Shown here: positions 7,863-16,776 of the stretch, in pieces
Numbering within the stretch: the first letter of the stretch is position 1
How the letters are laid out: the number at the start of each line of letters is the position of its first letter
Source of the DNA: a virus
Length of the DNA: 35,600 nucleotides
IMG/VR virus record: IMGVR_UViG_3300025889_000047
Coordinates: 1-35,600 of that record
Reading direction: 5' to 3' (one strand)
Translations under genes and position numbers: made by a program
The notes under the pieces: model-generated
The model's input: only the letters and a program-made list of their open reading frames with translations
Told to the model about the DNA's origin: nothing
Database searches by the model: none

Positions 7863-10800
7863 ATGGCGATAGGCGATGTTTATGTAAGTCAAAAAAATGG
7901 ACTTAGTTATGAACAAATTGGTGAGGATCGATTTAAATTAATTGAAGATCAACCAAAACAATCAGCACAACAAACAGGACAACAACAACAACCAACAGAC
8001 GCTGAAGAAATTACCGCTGGTGAGTTTGCTGGTGGTCTTGCTGCTGACATTGGTATTTCTGCTGCTGGTAATATAGCTGGGGCCGCTCTGGCCCCCTATA
8101 CTTTTGGCTTGTCTTACCCTGTCCTTTCGTTTGCTTCTGGTGTTGCTGGGGATTTAACGTCACAAGAGATAGAAGGAAAAGACGAATACTCTTGGGGCAG
8201 AGCTATTGTTGGTGGTTTTGCTAATATGCTACCTGGAGCAAAGGCAGTAAAGAATGCAGAAAAAGCAGCAGCTAAGGCTGGTAAAGTTCTTTCTCGTGGA
8301 GAAAAGATTGCTATCTCTGCTGGCGCACAAGCCAAACGTGGTGCTGCTGTTGGTGGATCACAACAAGCTGCTATTGCTGTTATTGATGAAGGACGCGCCC
8401 CAACCCCTGAAGAATTGGCAAAAGGTGCTTTTTTAGGCGGTGCTTTTGGTGGTATTTTTGGTGCTGGTACTCAGGGAGTTATGAATAAGATTGGTGGTAA
8501 GACACCAAAACAAATTGATCGTTTAGTTGTAAACAATGAGATTACTGGGGATGACATTGCAAGAAGTACATCCTTTAAAGAAGTACCGACGATTGACGAA
8601 AGACTTAAAGCCGAGAACATTGTTTTGGGCGTAAAGAAAAAAGTTGAACAGGAAGACAACATTCAACTATTAAATATTCTAAGTTTAGCAGATGATGACC
8701 TAACGCCATTTCAAAAAGTTGTAAATGCTATTAGTCCTAAAAAGGTACTAACTAGGGAAGTAGCGGATAGGATTTTCTATGGTAATGAAGAGCAAAGGTC
8801 TCTTATTGTTTTAGCAAGCAGACTAGACAAGTCTGTAACAGATCAAATTGGAGAAAACCAACAGCTTAGAAATGCTGCTGACTATGCACTTAGAACTGGA
8901 GAAATACCAGAACAAATAGCTGGTACTAGACTTGCTGGTGATTTAAAAACTTTTATTGATACCAGTAGGAAAATTGAAGTGCGGGGTTTGTATGCGCTTG
9001 AGAACTACAAGTTTTCTAATCTATCTGCAAAGGAACAAAAATCACATATTAAAAAACTTAAGTCTCACATTGAAGAAGGTGAGGGCATATATACAGCCAC
9101 TCGCTATCGTTCATTTGATGATTTTGATTTTAAGTTTGATCCTAAACTTAGAAAAGAAGCTGTTGAAGAGTTGACACAAGGCTATTTAGAAAAAAGCAAG
9201 AAAACTAGTCAAGAAGCACTAAATAGAAAAGCTGTAATTGAAGCAGATACTCAATCAATTATTGCAAAACTTCGTGATCCTAATCTTCCAAAAGAGGAAG
9301 TTGCTGAACTAACCAAGCTATTAAAAAAAATTAACAAGGAAAAAGTTTCTGGTACAAAAGCAATAACCGAAAAAAGAGCAAGGGAACTTGCTACAAAAGA
9401 CATAAACAGATATGTCAGTACGTCTGCTGCTGCTAGGAAGGCTGGTGGAATGTTATCTTATACTCCAACTGGCAAAAGGTTTGAATTCAAAACTGATCCA
9501 AGCCCTGCTGTTAAAAGATTTCTTGGTGAGATAACTGAACCCGGTGAGATTATAAGAGGAACACTTGAATCACAATCAAGAATTATTCTTAATAACATTA
9601 ACGATATTAACATTGCAAAAGGAATGTTAAAAGCTGGTCTTGGTATAAGGCCACAACCTGGACAGCTTATTGATGAAACAAACTTTACAAAACTTAAACT
9701 AAAAGGTGATGTTGATACAGGTGTCTATGTTCCTAATCATGTGCAACTTGCTATTTCTCAAACATACCTTTCTGGTGTAAACAAAGAACTAGACAATGTT
9801 GTTGCACAGAGTGCTGACGATATTTATCGTACTCTGGTTTCTTCGTCTAAAGCAGTTAAAGTATTGATGAACCCACCATCATACTTTACAAACGCCTTTG
9901 GTGCTATTGCAACACTTGCTGCTCAGGGTATTAATCCTTTTTCTAGGGCTGCTTGGAAAGGGATGAAACTTGCCAGCTCTGAATTTCAGAGTGTTGAAAA
10001 GTTAATTGGTGGAAGTGACAGCATATCTCGTGTTAAGTTTAATAGTGACTATGTTGACATGGTTAAGTATGGTTTGTCTTCTGGTAACGTAATTGCCTCT
10101 GACATTATTAAAGGCGTTGATAAAGGGTGGTTTAGTGGTAAGGCACAGAAAATTCTTGATCCGCTTGGTAAAGCATATCAAGTTACTGATGTTGGTTTCC
10201 GCTATGCTGTATGGCAAAAGAACATATCAACAATAAACAAGTTTTATCCCTTAATGAAAGAGCAGGATGTTAAAAAACTTGCAGCAAAAATTACAAACGA
10301 TACTTATCAAAACTATGAAATGCAAAACCCTGCTATTCGTTTAGCAACTCGTTATGGTGTTATGCCACAGTTTGTAATCTTTACAACAGAGCTTATTCGT
10401 AACCTGCATAACCAAGCAAAGTTTGCTGGTCAAATGATGAAGGGAACTTTTGGTGAGGGTCTTGGTGCATATGGTGAAAAGAATGTAAATGCAATGCGTA
10501 TTGAGGGTGCTAAAAGACTGGCTGCCCTTACTACTGTAATTGTAGGTGCAGAAACAGCTAGACAAACTATCAATGCAAATAACGAAGTAACTCCTGAAAA
10601 AGAACAGGCTCTTCGTGAGACTATTGTTGCGCCTTGGGATAAACAGAAGTCCTTGTTGTTTACTAAAGACAAAGAGACTGGTGAGTATTACTACCAGAAT
10701 ATGTCTTACTTGATACCGCATACTATTGTTTCTGAGGCTATTAATGCTGGTGTATCAGATCAACCACTAAGCAATCTTACTTCTATGGTTGCAGATAACT

Positions 10801-11675
10801 TCCTTGGTGAAGGTAACTTTATTGTTCAATCTGCAATGAGAGCTGTTAATGGGTTTGATAAAAACGGCAAAGAAATCACACGTGCAGAAAAACAAAGTGC
10901 TGAATACTATATGGATAAGATGACATTCTTTATTGATGAAGCATTCAAGCCCGGCTTTGCAAGGGAATACGAAAAACTTATTGATGCCATTGGTGAAGCA
11001 CCTGATCAAACTACAAAGTCTGTTATTCAAAGACAGTTTGGTATTCGTTTAAACAAGATGGACATTGACAAGTCTGCAACATTTAAGATTAAGAACACTG
11101 CACAAAGAGCTAACCTAGAAAAGTCTAAGTATACATCTGCTGTTAAGTATAAAAACATTGATGCAAATGAAAGGCAGCGTTTGTACAACGAAGTTAATAC
11201 AACAAACAAAGCAATCAAACAAGAGCTGTTACAGCATTATAAAAACTTAAGGGTTCTTGGTTACTCTGAAAATGATGCAATGCAAAAGATGAAAGACTCT
11301 GGTGTATCAAGCAAGGATATCTTAAATCTTTCAAAAGGAGTAATAACAGATGTTGAGTTTGATGTACAAGAAGGAGATGGTTACTCAGAATTAACAGGAA
11401 CCAAAGAAGAAAAACTAGCCAGCATTAAAGACCTGTATAAAACAGATCCACTGCTTGCAAAAAAATACCTCAAGAAATTAAAAACTGAAATAAAAGAAAG
11501 TGGACTTAACATTACAGCAAAACAAAAGATGTTTAAAAACATGAGTATCAGTGATAGGGCAGACTACATCATGCAATATCCAAACGAGTTCAAAGAGCTG
11601 CGTAGTAAAGAGTTAATTACTAAAGATCTTATGGCTGAACTTCGTTCTCGTAGGTTCATTATACCAAAGGACTGA
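7863..11675 (+). CDS. Giant internal virion / DNA ejection protein
   Basis: A 1270-residue protein, the largest gene here and close in size to T7 gp16 (1318 residues). Residues about 50-105 form Gly/Ala-rich hydrophobic stretches that could enter a membrane (GEFAGGLAADIGISAAGNIA, YPVLSFASGVAG). The rest is long charged helix, with a membrane-like patch near YFTNAFGAIATLAAQGINPF. I do not see the E-S motif of a lytic transglycosylase at the N-terminus, so the peptidoglycan-cutting function of gp16 seems absent or moved elsewhere. By position it would extend the tail channel through the envelope during infection. An AGGAAA ribosome site precedes the start. Confidence 0.68.
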   Translation: MAIGDVYVSQKNGLSYEQIGEDRFKLIEDQPKQSAQQTGQQQQPTDAEEITAGEFAGGLAADIGISAAGNIAGAALAPYTFGLSYPVLSFASGVAGDLTSQEIEGKDEYSWGRAIVGGFANMLPGAKAVKNAEKAAAKAGKVLSRGEKIAISAGAQAKRGAAVGGSQQAAIAVIDEGRAPTPEELAKGAFLGGAFGGIFGAGTQGVMNKIGGKTPKQIDRLVVNNEITGDDIARSTSFKEVPTIDERLKAENIVLGVKKKVEQEDNIQLLNILSLADDDLTPFQKVVNAISPKKVLTREVADRIFYGNEEQRSLIVLASRLDKSVTDQIGENQQLRNAADYALRTGEIPEQIAGTRLAGDLKTFIDTSRKIEVRGLYALENYKFSNLSAKEQKSHIKKLKSHIEEGEGIYTATRYRSFDDFDFKFDPKLRKEAVEELTQGYLEKSKKTSQEALNRKAVIEADTQSIIAKLRDPNLPKEEVAELTKLLKKINKEKVSGTKAITEKRARELATKDINRYVSTSAAARKAGGMLSYTPTGKRFEFKTDPSPAVKRFLGEITEPGEIIRGTLESQSRIILNNINDINIAKGMLKAGLGIRPQPGQLIDETNFTKLKLKGDVDTGVYVPNHVQLAISQTYLSGVNKELDNVVAQSADDIYRTLVSSSKAVKVLMNPPSYFTNAFGAIATLAAQGINPFSRAAWKGMKLASSEFQSVEKLIGGSDSISRVKFNSDYVDMVKYGLSSGNVIASDIIKGVDKGWFSGKAQKILDPLGKAYQVTDVGFRYAVWQKNISTINKFYPLMKEQDVKKLAAKITNDTYQNYEMQNPAIRLATRYGVMPQFVIFTTELIRNLHNQAKFAGQMMKGTFGEGLGAYGEKNVNAMRIEGAKRLAALTTVIVGAETARQTINANNEVTPEKEQALRETIVAPWDKQKSLLFTKDKETGEYYYQNMSYLIPHTIVSEAINAGVSDQPLSNLTSMVADNFLGEGNFIVQSAMRAVNGFDKNGKEITRAEKQSAEYYMDKMTFFIDEAFKPGFAREYEKLIDAIGEAPDQTTKSVIQRQFGIRLNKMDIDKSATFKIKNTAQRANLEKSKYTSAVKYKNIDANERQRLYNEVNTTNKAIKQELLQHYKNLRVLGYSENDAMQKMKDSGVSSKDILNLSKGVITDVEFDVQEGDGYSELTGTKEEKLASIKDLYKTDPLLAKKYLKKLKTEIKESGLNITAKQKMFKNMSISDRADYIMQYPNEFKELRSKELITKDLMAELRSRRFIIPKD
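8079..8095 (+). other. GC-rich hairpin inside the ejection-protein gene
   Basis: GGGGCC and GGCCCC flank a five-base loop, a very stable stem in otherwise AT-rich coding sequence. No T-run follows on either strand, so it is not an intrinsic terminator. It may simply reflect Gly-Ala-Ala-Leu-Ala codons. Confidence 0.5.
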
Positions 11676-11678
11676 TCA

Positions 11679-12083
11679 ATGTTAAATCTAATTGGAACAC
11701 TTGTTGGGCCTGTTTCTAGTATCCTTGATAAGTTCATAGAAGACAAGGATCAGAGAAACAAACTGGCACATGAGATAGCAACACTTGCAGAGAATCAAGC
11801 ACATGAGATCTCACTGGCCCAGGTTGACGTAAACAAAGAAGAAGCCAAAAGCCCGTCACTATTTGTTAGTGGTTGGCGACCTTCTATTGGCTGGATATGT
11901 AGTGCCTCTATGGGCTACCATTTCGTCCTACAGCCGTTTATTGTGTTTATTGCTGCTATGTATGGGACACCAATAGAAAACCTACCAGAGTTTGATATGA
12001 GCAGTCTTATGACTATACTGCTTGGTATGCTTGGGCTTGGTGGTTTAAGAACATACGAAAAACAGAAGGGTTTAACTAAATGA
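11679..12083 (+). CDS. Holin, 3TM (GTA-type) family
   Basis: A 134-residue protein with an amphipathic N-terminal half (ILDKFIEDKDQRNKLAHEIA) and the conserved junction SPSLFVSGWRPSIGWIC, followed by hydrophobic segments at about residues 66-95 and 108-124. This is the pattern of the 3TM holin family (gene-transfer-agent type), where the 'WRP' turn precedes the first membrane span. It would assemble in the inner membrane and time release of the endolysin encoded far away at 27852. It follows the ejection gene by three bases and overlaps the next gene by four (ATGA). Confidence 0.85.
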   Translation: MLNLIGTLVGPVSSILDKFIEDKDQRNKLAHEIATLAENQAHEISLAQVDVNKEEAKSPSLFVSGWRPSIGWICSASMGYHFVLQPFIVFIAAMYGTPIENLPEFDMSSLMTILLGMLGLGGLRTYEKQKGLTK

Positions 12084-12364
12084 AGAAAGACTCAAGACTG
12101 GAACGCGCAGGGGTATCAGGTTATAACAAACCAAAGCGTACACCAAGTCACCCTAAGAAGTCCCATGTTGTAGTTGCCAAAGAGGGCGAACAGGTTAAGA
12201 CTATTCGCTTTGGTGAGCAGGGAGCTAAGACTGCTGGTAAACCTAAAGTAGGTGAGTCAGAAGAAATGAAAAAGAAACGTGCATCATTCAAAGCAAGACA
12301 CGGTAAGAACATTGCAAAGGGTAAGATGAGTGCAGCCTATTGGGCTGATAAGGCTAAGTGGTGA
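12080..12364 (+). CDS. DUF6321-like small basic protein
   Basis: A 94-residue, strongly basic protein with motifs of a small phage family I recall as DUF6321: [20 protein letters not shown], then [17 protein letters not shown], and a C-terminal [20 protein letters not shown]. Relatives are frequent in marine phages next to late genes; their function is unknown. The charge suggests nucleic-acid binding. A GAAGGG ribosome site and a four-base overlap with the holin stop support the start. Confidence 0.72.
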   Translation: MKKDSRLERAGVSGYNKPKRTPSHPKKSHVVVAKEGEQVKTIRFGEQGAKTAGKPKVGESEEMKKKRASFKARHGKNIAKGKMSAAYWADKAKW

Positions 12365-12368
12365 TAAC

Positions 12369-12509
12369 ATGCCACTAAAGAAAGGTAGCTCAAAGAAAGC
12401 AATCTCAGAAAACATCAGTAAGGAAATAAAAGCAGGGAAACCGCAGAAGCAAGCTATTGCTATTGCACTATCAAAAGCAGGGAAGACCAAGAAAAACAAA
12501 AAGAAATAA
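12369..12509 (+). CDS. DUF6496-like tiny basic protein
   Basis: A 46-residue gene just downstream of the preceding one, with a GGTGAT ribosome site. It reads [20 protein letters not shown] and continues with [20 protein letters not shown] before a Lys-rich tail. This is the core of a very common tiny phage protein (I recall it as DUF6496), usually paired with the gene upstream. Function unknown; nucleic-acid binding is plausible from the lysines. It is the last gene of the rightward unit and ends five bases before the terminator stem. Confidence 0.78.
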   Translation: MPLKKGSSKKAISENISKEIKAGKPQKQAIAIALSKAGKTKKNKKK

Positions 12510-12513
12510 AAAA

Positions 12514-12540
12514 AGGGGGCTGCAATGGCCCCCTAGTTTT
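12514..12540. terminator. Bidirectional intrinsic terminator between converging units
   Basis: A seven-base stem AGGGGGC (12514-12520) and GCCCCCT (12528-12534) encloses a seven-base loop. On the + strand it is followed by AGTTTTT; on the - strand by a run of T from the A-tract at 12508-12514. The rightward structural genes end at 12509 and the leftward reductase ends at 12540, so this hairpin stops transcription from both sides. Confidence 0.92.
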
Positions 12541-14585
12541 TATATCTCGCACTGTCCTCCTGTACAAGCTAGTGTTTGTGTACCCTCGGTTTGGTCTGTG
12601 GTTTCATTGATATTCCAGTCAATCTCTGTTGGCATCTTCTGCAACAACTCCTCATAACGTTCCTTCGTAATCTTTTCATATGGTGGTTGCACATAAGAGT
12701 GATCCAAATAGGGTAAGAAAGATACACCACTAACTTCATCAAAGTTATTGTACAACCAATTGCCAATCTCAAGGAACTCGTTGTCATTATAGTACACAGT
12801 AATGGATGGCTTGTGTTCACACCAATGCTCTTGGTAAATAGACCACAGCTTAAGCTGATCCATACCAGTTTGATCTGAAGACATTACAGAACCTTCTGGT
12901 GCTTTCTGTGGGAAGCTAAACACTGCCGTAGTTGGGCTTGTAACGTCTACTTCCCACGGTACACCAGCATTACTTAATACCTGACACAATGGATCACGCA
13001 TATCAGCACGTACCCTACGGATATAGTAATCACTGTATCGTCCATGAATACCACTGGCAGAGTTTACAAGCTGGGATACAGTACCAGAAGGTTTAACACA
13101 AGTAATAGCGGTAGACTGGTTGATACCAAGTTTCTCAGCCCACTCTTTGTTTGTATCAACAGCTACTTGACGTAGTATTTTTAGAATATCAGAAAGATCT
13201 TCAACCTCTTCCTCATCGTCTTCATCATACTCTTCACCTAAGAAACAATCCCAAGTGTTGTCTATGCTAAGGTAGTCATAATAGTCGCCACCAAGCAGAT
13301 ACTGTTTGTCTGGCGCGTAGTATTGTTCTTCTTCAAATGCGTTGCATCGGGCATTCCAAGCAACAGCAGCATCAATCTTCCCAGACATAATAGGATTGTC
13401 CAATATCCCAGTCAGTGATACACCAAGCAATGCTTCTTCTTCTGTGTTCTTTTTCCATACTGATCTGAGATACCTAAAGTCAACCAGTGTGCTTTGAAGT
13501 GTACCAAGAATAGTAGCAATACGAACCTTACGCTTTAGTGATGTAATGGTATCGTCTGCACGAACAACAACCTCAGACAGATTACAAAACTGATTAGGAC
13601 GAAGAATAATCTCAGAGCATGGGTTAGTACCAAACTCATGGTCTGTGTCCCTACGTCCATTCTTTGCTGCTTGTTTCTTGCTGGCTACCCTACTAAAGAT
13701 ACCACGCTCTCCAGACTTGGATTCATACAGAGAAACCCACTCACTTAGGAAAGCATTAAAGTCAGGCTTCTCAGTGTAACAAGCAGAGTTATTTGCAAGG
13801 CCACGCTGGGGTTCTTCATCCCACCACTGCCCATGCTTTGCTCTACGGATTCTATCGTCTGAAAGGTTAGAGAGTGAGATCAGGGCAGACCTACGTACAC
13901 CACCAACTACTACGATCTGTGCAATCTTACAACAAATATCATGGCATTCAATGCTGTTTAGTTTACGCTTTGCTGCCTTCTTGAATACAGAGACAGTATA
14001 GTTAAACAGATCAACCAATGGCTCAGGTCCACTTGCTCTACCACCAAAAGTTTTAAGTGTTGCTCCTGCTGGGCGTATCTTTGAGATGTCCCAAGATGGA
14101 ACTTGACCACTATACAATAATGAGATCAGTTCACGATAAGCCTTGGCCCATCCAATCTTGCTGTCTGCCACTACGATTGTAGTATCAGTATCATGAAACT
14201 TCTCAGCAACATCAGGCAACTTCTGTATGTACTGACGTTCAACACTGAACCCTACACCAGTACCACACATCAAGACGTACATCATCTCATCAAATGCTTT
14301 AGGGTGATCTATGGCTAAGTAGGAACAGTTAAACCCAGCTACGTTATCACGATCAAGGGCTTCTCCTGCTGTCATCATTGCCCTCATACTTGGCATGACT
14401 TCTAAATCCAAGATAGCTTCTTTTAGCTCTTGAAATTCTTTCTCGTACTTGTTGTCAGTACGCTTACTAAAGAAGTTGATATAACGTGCTACAGTTTCTT
14501 CCCACGTTTCTCTTCGTTGTTGTTCTGGTAGATACCTTGCGTACCTTGATTTATGGATATACGACTCATATAAACCCATTTCCAT
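12540..14585 (-). CDS. nrdJ: Class II (adenosylcobalamin-dependent) ribonucleotide reductase
   Basis: A 681-residue reductase that turns ribonucleotides into deoxyribonucleotides for phage DNA synthesis, using a B12-generated radical. It resembles the monomeric Lactobacillus leichmannii type. Visible catalytic residues: Cys87 in FNCSYL, Cys323 and Glu325 in NPCSEI (radical Cys and general base), Cys334 in QFCNLSE exactly 11 residues on, and the C-terminal CTGGQC pair (Cys674, Cys679) that re-reduces the site. KPSGTVSQL at 498-506 is also typical. A stretch at about 402-463, ending in a run of Asp and Glu, looks like extra sequence relative to the compact enzyme. GGAGAAAG lies before the ATG. 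It is the last gene of the leftward unit. Confidence 0.93.
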   Translation of the reverse strand: MEMGLYESYIHKSRYARYLPEQQRRETWEETVARYINFFSKRTDNKYEKEFQELKEAILDLEVMPSMRAMMTAGEALDRDNVAGFNCSYLAIDHPKAFDEMMYVLMCGTGVGFSVERQYIQKLPDVAEKFHDTDTTIVVADSKIGWAKAYRELISLLYSGQVPSWDISKIRPAGATLKTFGGRASGPEPLVDLFNYTVSVFKKAAKRKLNSIECHDICCKIAQIVVVGGVRRSALISLSNLSDDRIRRAKHGQWWDEEPQRGLANNSACYTEKPDFNAFLSEWVSLYESKSGERGIFSRVASKKQAAKNGRRDTDHEFGTNPCSEIILRPNQFCNLSEVVVRADDTITSLKRKVRIATILGTLQSTLVDFRYLRSVWKKNTEEEALLGVSLTGILDNPIMSGKIDAAVAWNARCNAFEEEQYYAPDKQYLLGGDYYDYLSIDNTWDCFLGEEYDEDDEEEVEDLSDILKILRQVAVDTNKEWAEKLGINQSTAITCVKPSGTVSQLVNSASGIHGRYSDYYIRRVRADMRDPLCQVLSNAGVPWEVDVTSPTTAVFSFPQKAPEGSVMSSDQTGMDQLKLWSIYQEHWCEHKPSITVYYNDNEFLEIGNWLYNNFDEVSGVSFLPYLDHSYVQPPYEKITKERYEELLQKMPTEIDWNINETTDQTEGTQTLACTGGQCEI

Positions 14586-14833
14586 TATTCTTTCTCCAAT
14601 ACGTTATAAACAATAAAAAACCCAAACAGTACGAACTGTACTAAGAAACATTCTACTTCTACACCTTCTTCTAGTTCTGATTCGTCAATAAAGAAAGTGG
14701 TAAACCCAATGTAAGGCAACCAGAAGCCAAACAATGGTAGACCAAATAACAAAATTCTTCCAGATTCTTTGCTAAAAGATAGTGGATTAAGTGTTGGTGT
14801 CAGTCCACATTCAGCCATAAATACTATTTGCAT
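14585..14833 (-). CDS. Small two-span membrane protein
   Basis: An 82-residue protein with two hydrophobic segments, about residues 27-48 (RILLFGLPLFGFWLPYIGF) and 62-77 (FLVQFVLFGFFIVY), separated by an acidic loop (ESELEEGVEVE). No family is recognised. An AAAGGAAA ribosome site precedes the ATG; the start lies inside the end of the metallophosphoesterase gene and the stop overlaps the reductase start (TAATG), so all three are one operon. Such small membrane proteins in phage replication blocks may anchor replication or alter the host membrane (inference). Confidence 0.7.
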   Translation of the reverse strand: MQIVFMAECGLTPTLNPLSFSKESGRILLFGLPLFGFWLPYIGFTTFFIDESELEEGVEVECFLVQFVLFGFFIVYNVLEKE

Positions 14834-15606
14834 TTTATTTTCCTTTTGTTATCTGAATACTTGTCTTTAAGGAACCTTAACGAAACAGGCATCTCATCAA
14901 AGCTGCCGTTATCTACCTCGTGCAGCATCCAGATACCAGACCAGTTATTGTTTCCTTGATGTCCTAGATAGCCTTCACTGTGCTGATAGAATATCCCAGC
15001 AAAGATACCAGTGATAGCTGTCCCATCACCTCTCCTACTAAACGCTATGTCTCTGTCCTGTACATGGCCCATAACACAGCTCATGTGCTTCTTAGTAATC
15101 ATAGCCCTAGCACTTGATACAGGACGGCCCATTACACCAGACGTAAAGAAATGAGAGAACCCTACACCACCAATAATTACAGGCTCTAGGTAGTCAAACA
15201 CTTCCCAATCAGATAGATTAAGATCGTTGTAGCCAATCACATCTTCTAAGATGGCATCGGCATTTACAGCACGTTCTATCCGTTGTTCATGGTTTCCAAG
15301 TAGAAACACCATTCTAGGATTCCACAACCTCTTCTTGTTGCGTTTTAATCTGCTGATCTCTTTCTTAATTGGTGCAAGAAACAAGTCCATTGCAGTATTA
15401 CCAGACTTAATATCCTTACTGTATCTACGTCCTTCAAAGTCCTTCTTCCCTTTATCGTAACTACTAAGTGAAGGCATGTCCCAGAAGTCACCAAGATTTA
15501 CAATCACATCTGGTTTCTTATCTACGATATACCTTGCAGCCCACTCAAGATGTTCTGTTGGTACATCATCCTTAACCTGACAATCAGGTATCACTGCTAT
15601 CTTCAT
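14824..15606 (-). CDS. Calcineurin-like metallophosphoesterase
   Basis: A 260-residue protein beginning MKIAVIPDCQ at 15606, with a clear GGAGG ribosome site; the open frame extends 26 codons further up without support. Metal-binding motifs appear in order: D-x-Q near residue 8 (usually D-x-H), GDFWD, GNHE, and a later MGHVQ. This is the two-metal phosphoesterase fold (Mre11, phosphatases and cyclic-nucleotide esterases). The substrate is unknown; phage homologs lie in replication blocks and may process DNA ends or nucleotides (inference). The Gln in place of the first His is a small deviation. It overlaps the endonuclease gene by 23 bases. Confidence 0.83.
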   Translation of the reverse strand: MKIAVIPDCQVKDDVPTEHLEWAARYIVDKKPDVIVNLGDFWDMPSLSSYDKGKKDFEGRRYSKDIKSGNTAMDLFLAPIKKEISRLKRNKKRLWNPRMVFLLGNHEQRIERAVNADAILEDVIGYNDLNLSDWEVFDYLEPVIIGGVGFSHFFTSGVMGRPVSSARAMITKKHMSCVMGHVQDRDIAFSRRGDGTAITGIFAGIFYQHSEGYLGHQGNNNWSGIWMLHEVDNGSFDEMPVSLRFLKDKYSDNKRKIKCK

Positions 15607-15997
15607 GCTTCCTCCGGCTTTCCAAATAGTTATCAAGCTGTTTATCTTGATACACAGTGAAGTGTTTGATCCCTTCTTTCTCACACCACTGTCCCATTGT
15701 TAGTTTACTTCCCTTTCGTACCTTCTTGTTTGGATCAGAAAGTACAAACACCAACTCATAGTCTGGCAAGCTGTCTCGTATTGACTTGTACTTAAGTGTG
15801 TCACCTGGACGAAAGAAACCCTTACACTCAATCAACACATCATCAATAACAAAGTCAGGTTTATAATTACGTTTCATTACATAGGGTAAAGAAAACGGTT
15901 CATACTGATAGCCCTTGCCAGAATTGTTTGAAGCAAACTTAGCCTCAAGGCTGCTCCTGTACCTGCTGTTTTTTAGAGTCTTCTTTCTGATTGGCAT
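15584..15997 (-). CDS. Endonuclease I (T7 gp3-like Holliday-junction resolvase)
   Basis: A 137-residue nuclease starting MPIRKKTLKNSRYRSSLEAK at 15997, a length close to T7 endonuclease I (149). The catalytic set of this PD-(D/E)xK enzyme is visible: Glu near residue 18 in SSLEAKFA, then PDFVIDDVLIECKG with the Asp, Glu and Lys of the active site. It cuts branched DNA such as Holliday junctions and helps degrade host DNA and resolve concatemers before packaging. The start lies within the exonuclease gene and has only a weak ribosome site, so coupling to upstream translation is likely. The longer open frame upstream is not supported. Confidence 0.87.
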   Translation of the reverse strand: MPIRKKTLKNSRYRSSLEAKFASNNSGKGYQYEPFSLPYVMKRNYKPDFVIDDVLIECKGFFRPGDTLKYKSIRDSLPDYELVFVLSDPNKKVRKGSKLTMGQWCEKEGIKHFTVYQDKQLDNYLESRRKHEDSSDT

Positions 15998-16697
15998 TAT
16001 GAAAGTCCATTGGCATTGTTCTATTTCGTTGAAGCATCCATAGTAGGTGGCTGTTCTCAACAGCCCTTTGGAAGCCATCCTCCCCAAACTCTTTAATGTA
16101 GATATCAATAATGGTGTTATCCCAATCTTCTCTTGGCGTACTGTCCAAAAGTTTCTCAGCTTTTCTTGGGCCAATGCCATTGATCCCAATAATGTTGTCA
16201 ATCTTGTCGCCAGTCAACATCTGCGTGTAGAAAAACCTAGTACCTGATTCTTCCGTTACCTCTTTCCACTCCTTCTTTACGTAGTTATAGTGAATTCCAG
16301 GAACCATTAGCAGGTCTTTATCAATGGTTGCTATGACAGTATCTTCAGTCTGCGATAAAGACAGTGCATCGTCAGCTTCCATCCCATCAACAACTTGTGC
16401 GCTGTATTGCTTTATTAGATAAGCCCTAACATTTTCGTAGTGATAGGGTTTCTTTGCGCCTGATCTGTTTTCCTTGTAATCACTCCTAATCTTATGTCTA
16501 AAGTTGTTTTTACCAGTTAGAAATATCTTATAGGATTCACATTGCGTATCCTTGATAATCCCATTTACAAACAACTTACAACTATGTAGCGTAAACGAAT
16601 CAGGGTCGGCCGAAACCAACCCTGTTTTCTTGTCTGTCTTTTGGCAAGCAAACCCTATCCGATAAACAATAGGGTCGCCATCAATCAGAAGTTTCAT
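15945..16697 (-). CDS. 5'-3' exonuclease (T7 gp6-like, FEN/PIN fold)
   Basis: A 250-residue protein starting MKLLIDGDPIVYRIGFACQ at 16697. Acidic metal ligands appear in order: the N-terminal D-G-D, the loop VDGMEADDALSL, IATIDKDLL, then the DNA-binding helix-three-turn-helix GDKIDNIIGINGIGPRKAEK. It removes RNA primers and degrades DNA from 5' ends. The C-terminal tail is Gln/Lys-rich and low in complexity. The GGTGA ribosome site of this gene lies within or directly beside the right (R') box of the attC-like site immediately upstream, so cassette insertion occurred right at its translation start. It overlaps the endonuclease gene by 53 bases. Confidence 0.9.
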   Translation of the reverse strand: MKLLIDGDPIVYRIGFACQKTDKKTGLVSADPDSFTLHSCKLFVNGIIKDTQCESYKIFLTGKNNFRHKIRSDYKENRSGAKKPYHYENVRAYLIKQYSAQVVDGMEADDALSLSQTEDTVIATIDKDLLMVPGIHYNYVKKEWKEVTEESGTRFFYTQMLTGDKIDNIIGINGIGPRKAEKLLDSTPREDWDNTIIDIYIKEFGEDGFQRAVENSHLLWMLQRNRTMPMDFHNANQKEDSKKQQVQEQP

Positions 16698-16704
16698 AGT
16701 TTCA

Positions 16705-16776
16705 CCAATAACAAATCGTGTAAGTCGCTCTGCTCGGACTGCGACGCGCAGCCACTTCACAGGGCAGTTATAACGC
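16705..16776 (-). other. Integron attC-like recombination site
   Basis: Read on the - strand, the site starts with R'' GCGTTATAAC (16776-16767), a five-base spacer, then L'' TGTgAAGTgGC (16761-16751), a variable loop with its own small hairpin CTGCG/CGCAG, L' GCgACTTACA (16728-16719), a six-base spacer and R' GTTATTG (16712-16706). L'' and L' pair over nine bases with one mismatch and one unpaired G in L''. The 5- and 6-base spacers, the extrahelical base in L'' and the orientation (3' of the gene) match known attC sites such as that of aadA. R' departs from the GTTRRRY consensus after GTT, and R'' from RYYYAAC. Confidence 0.7.
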
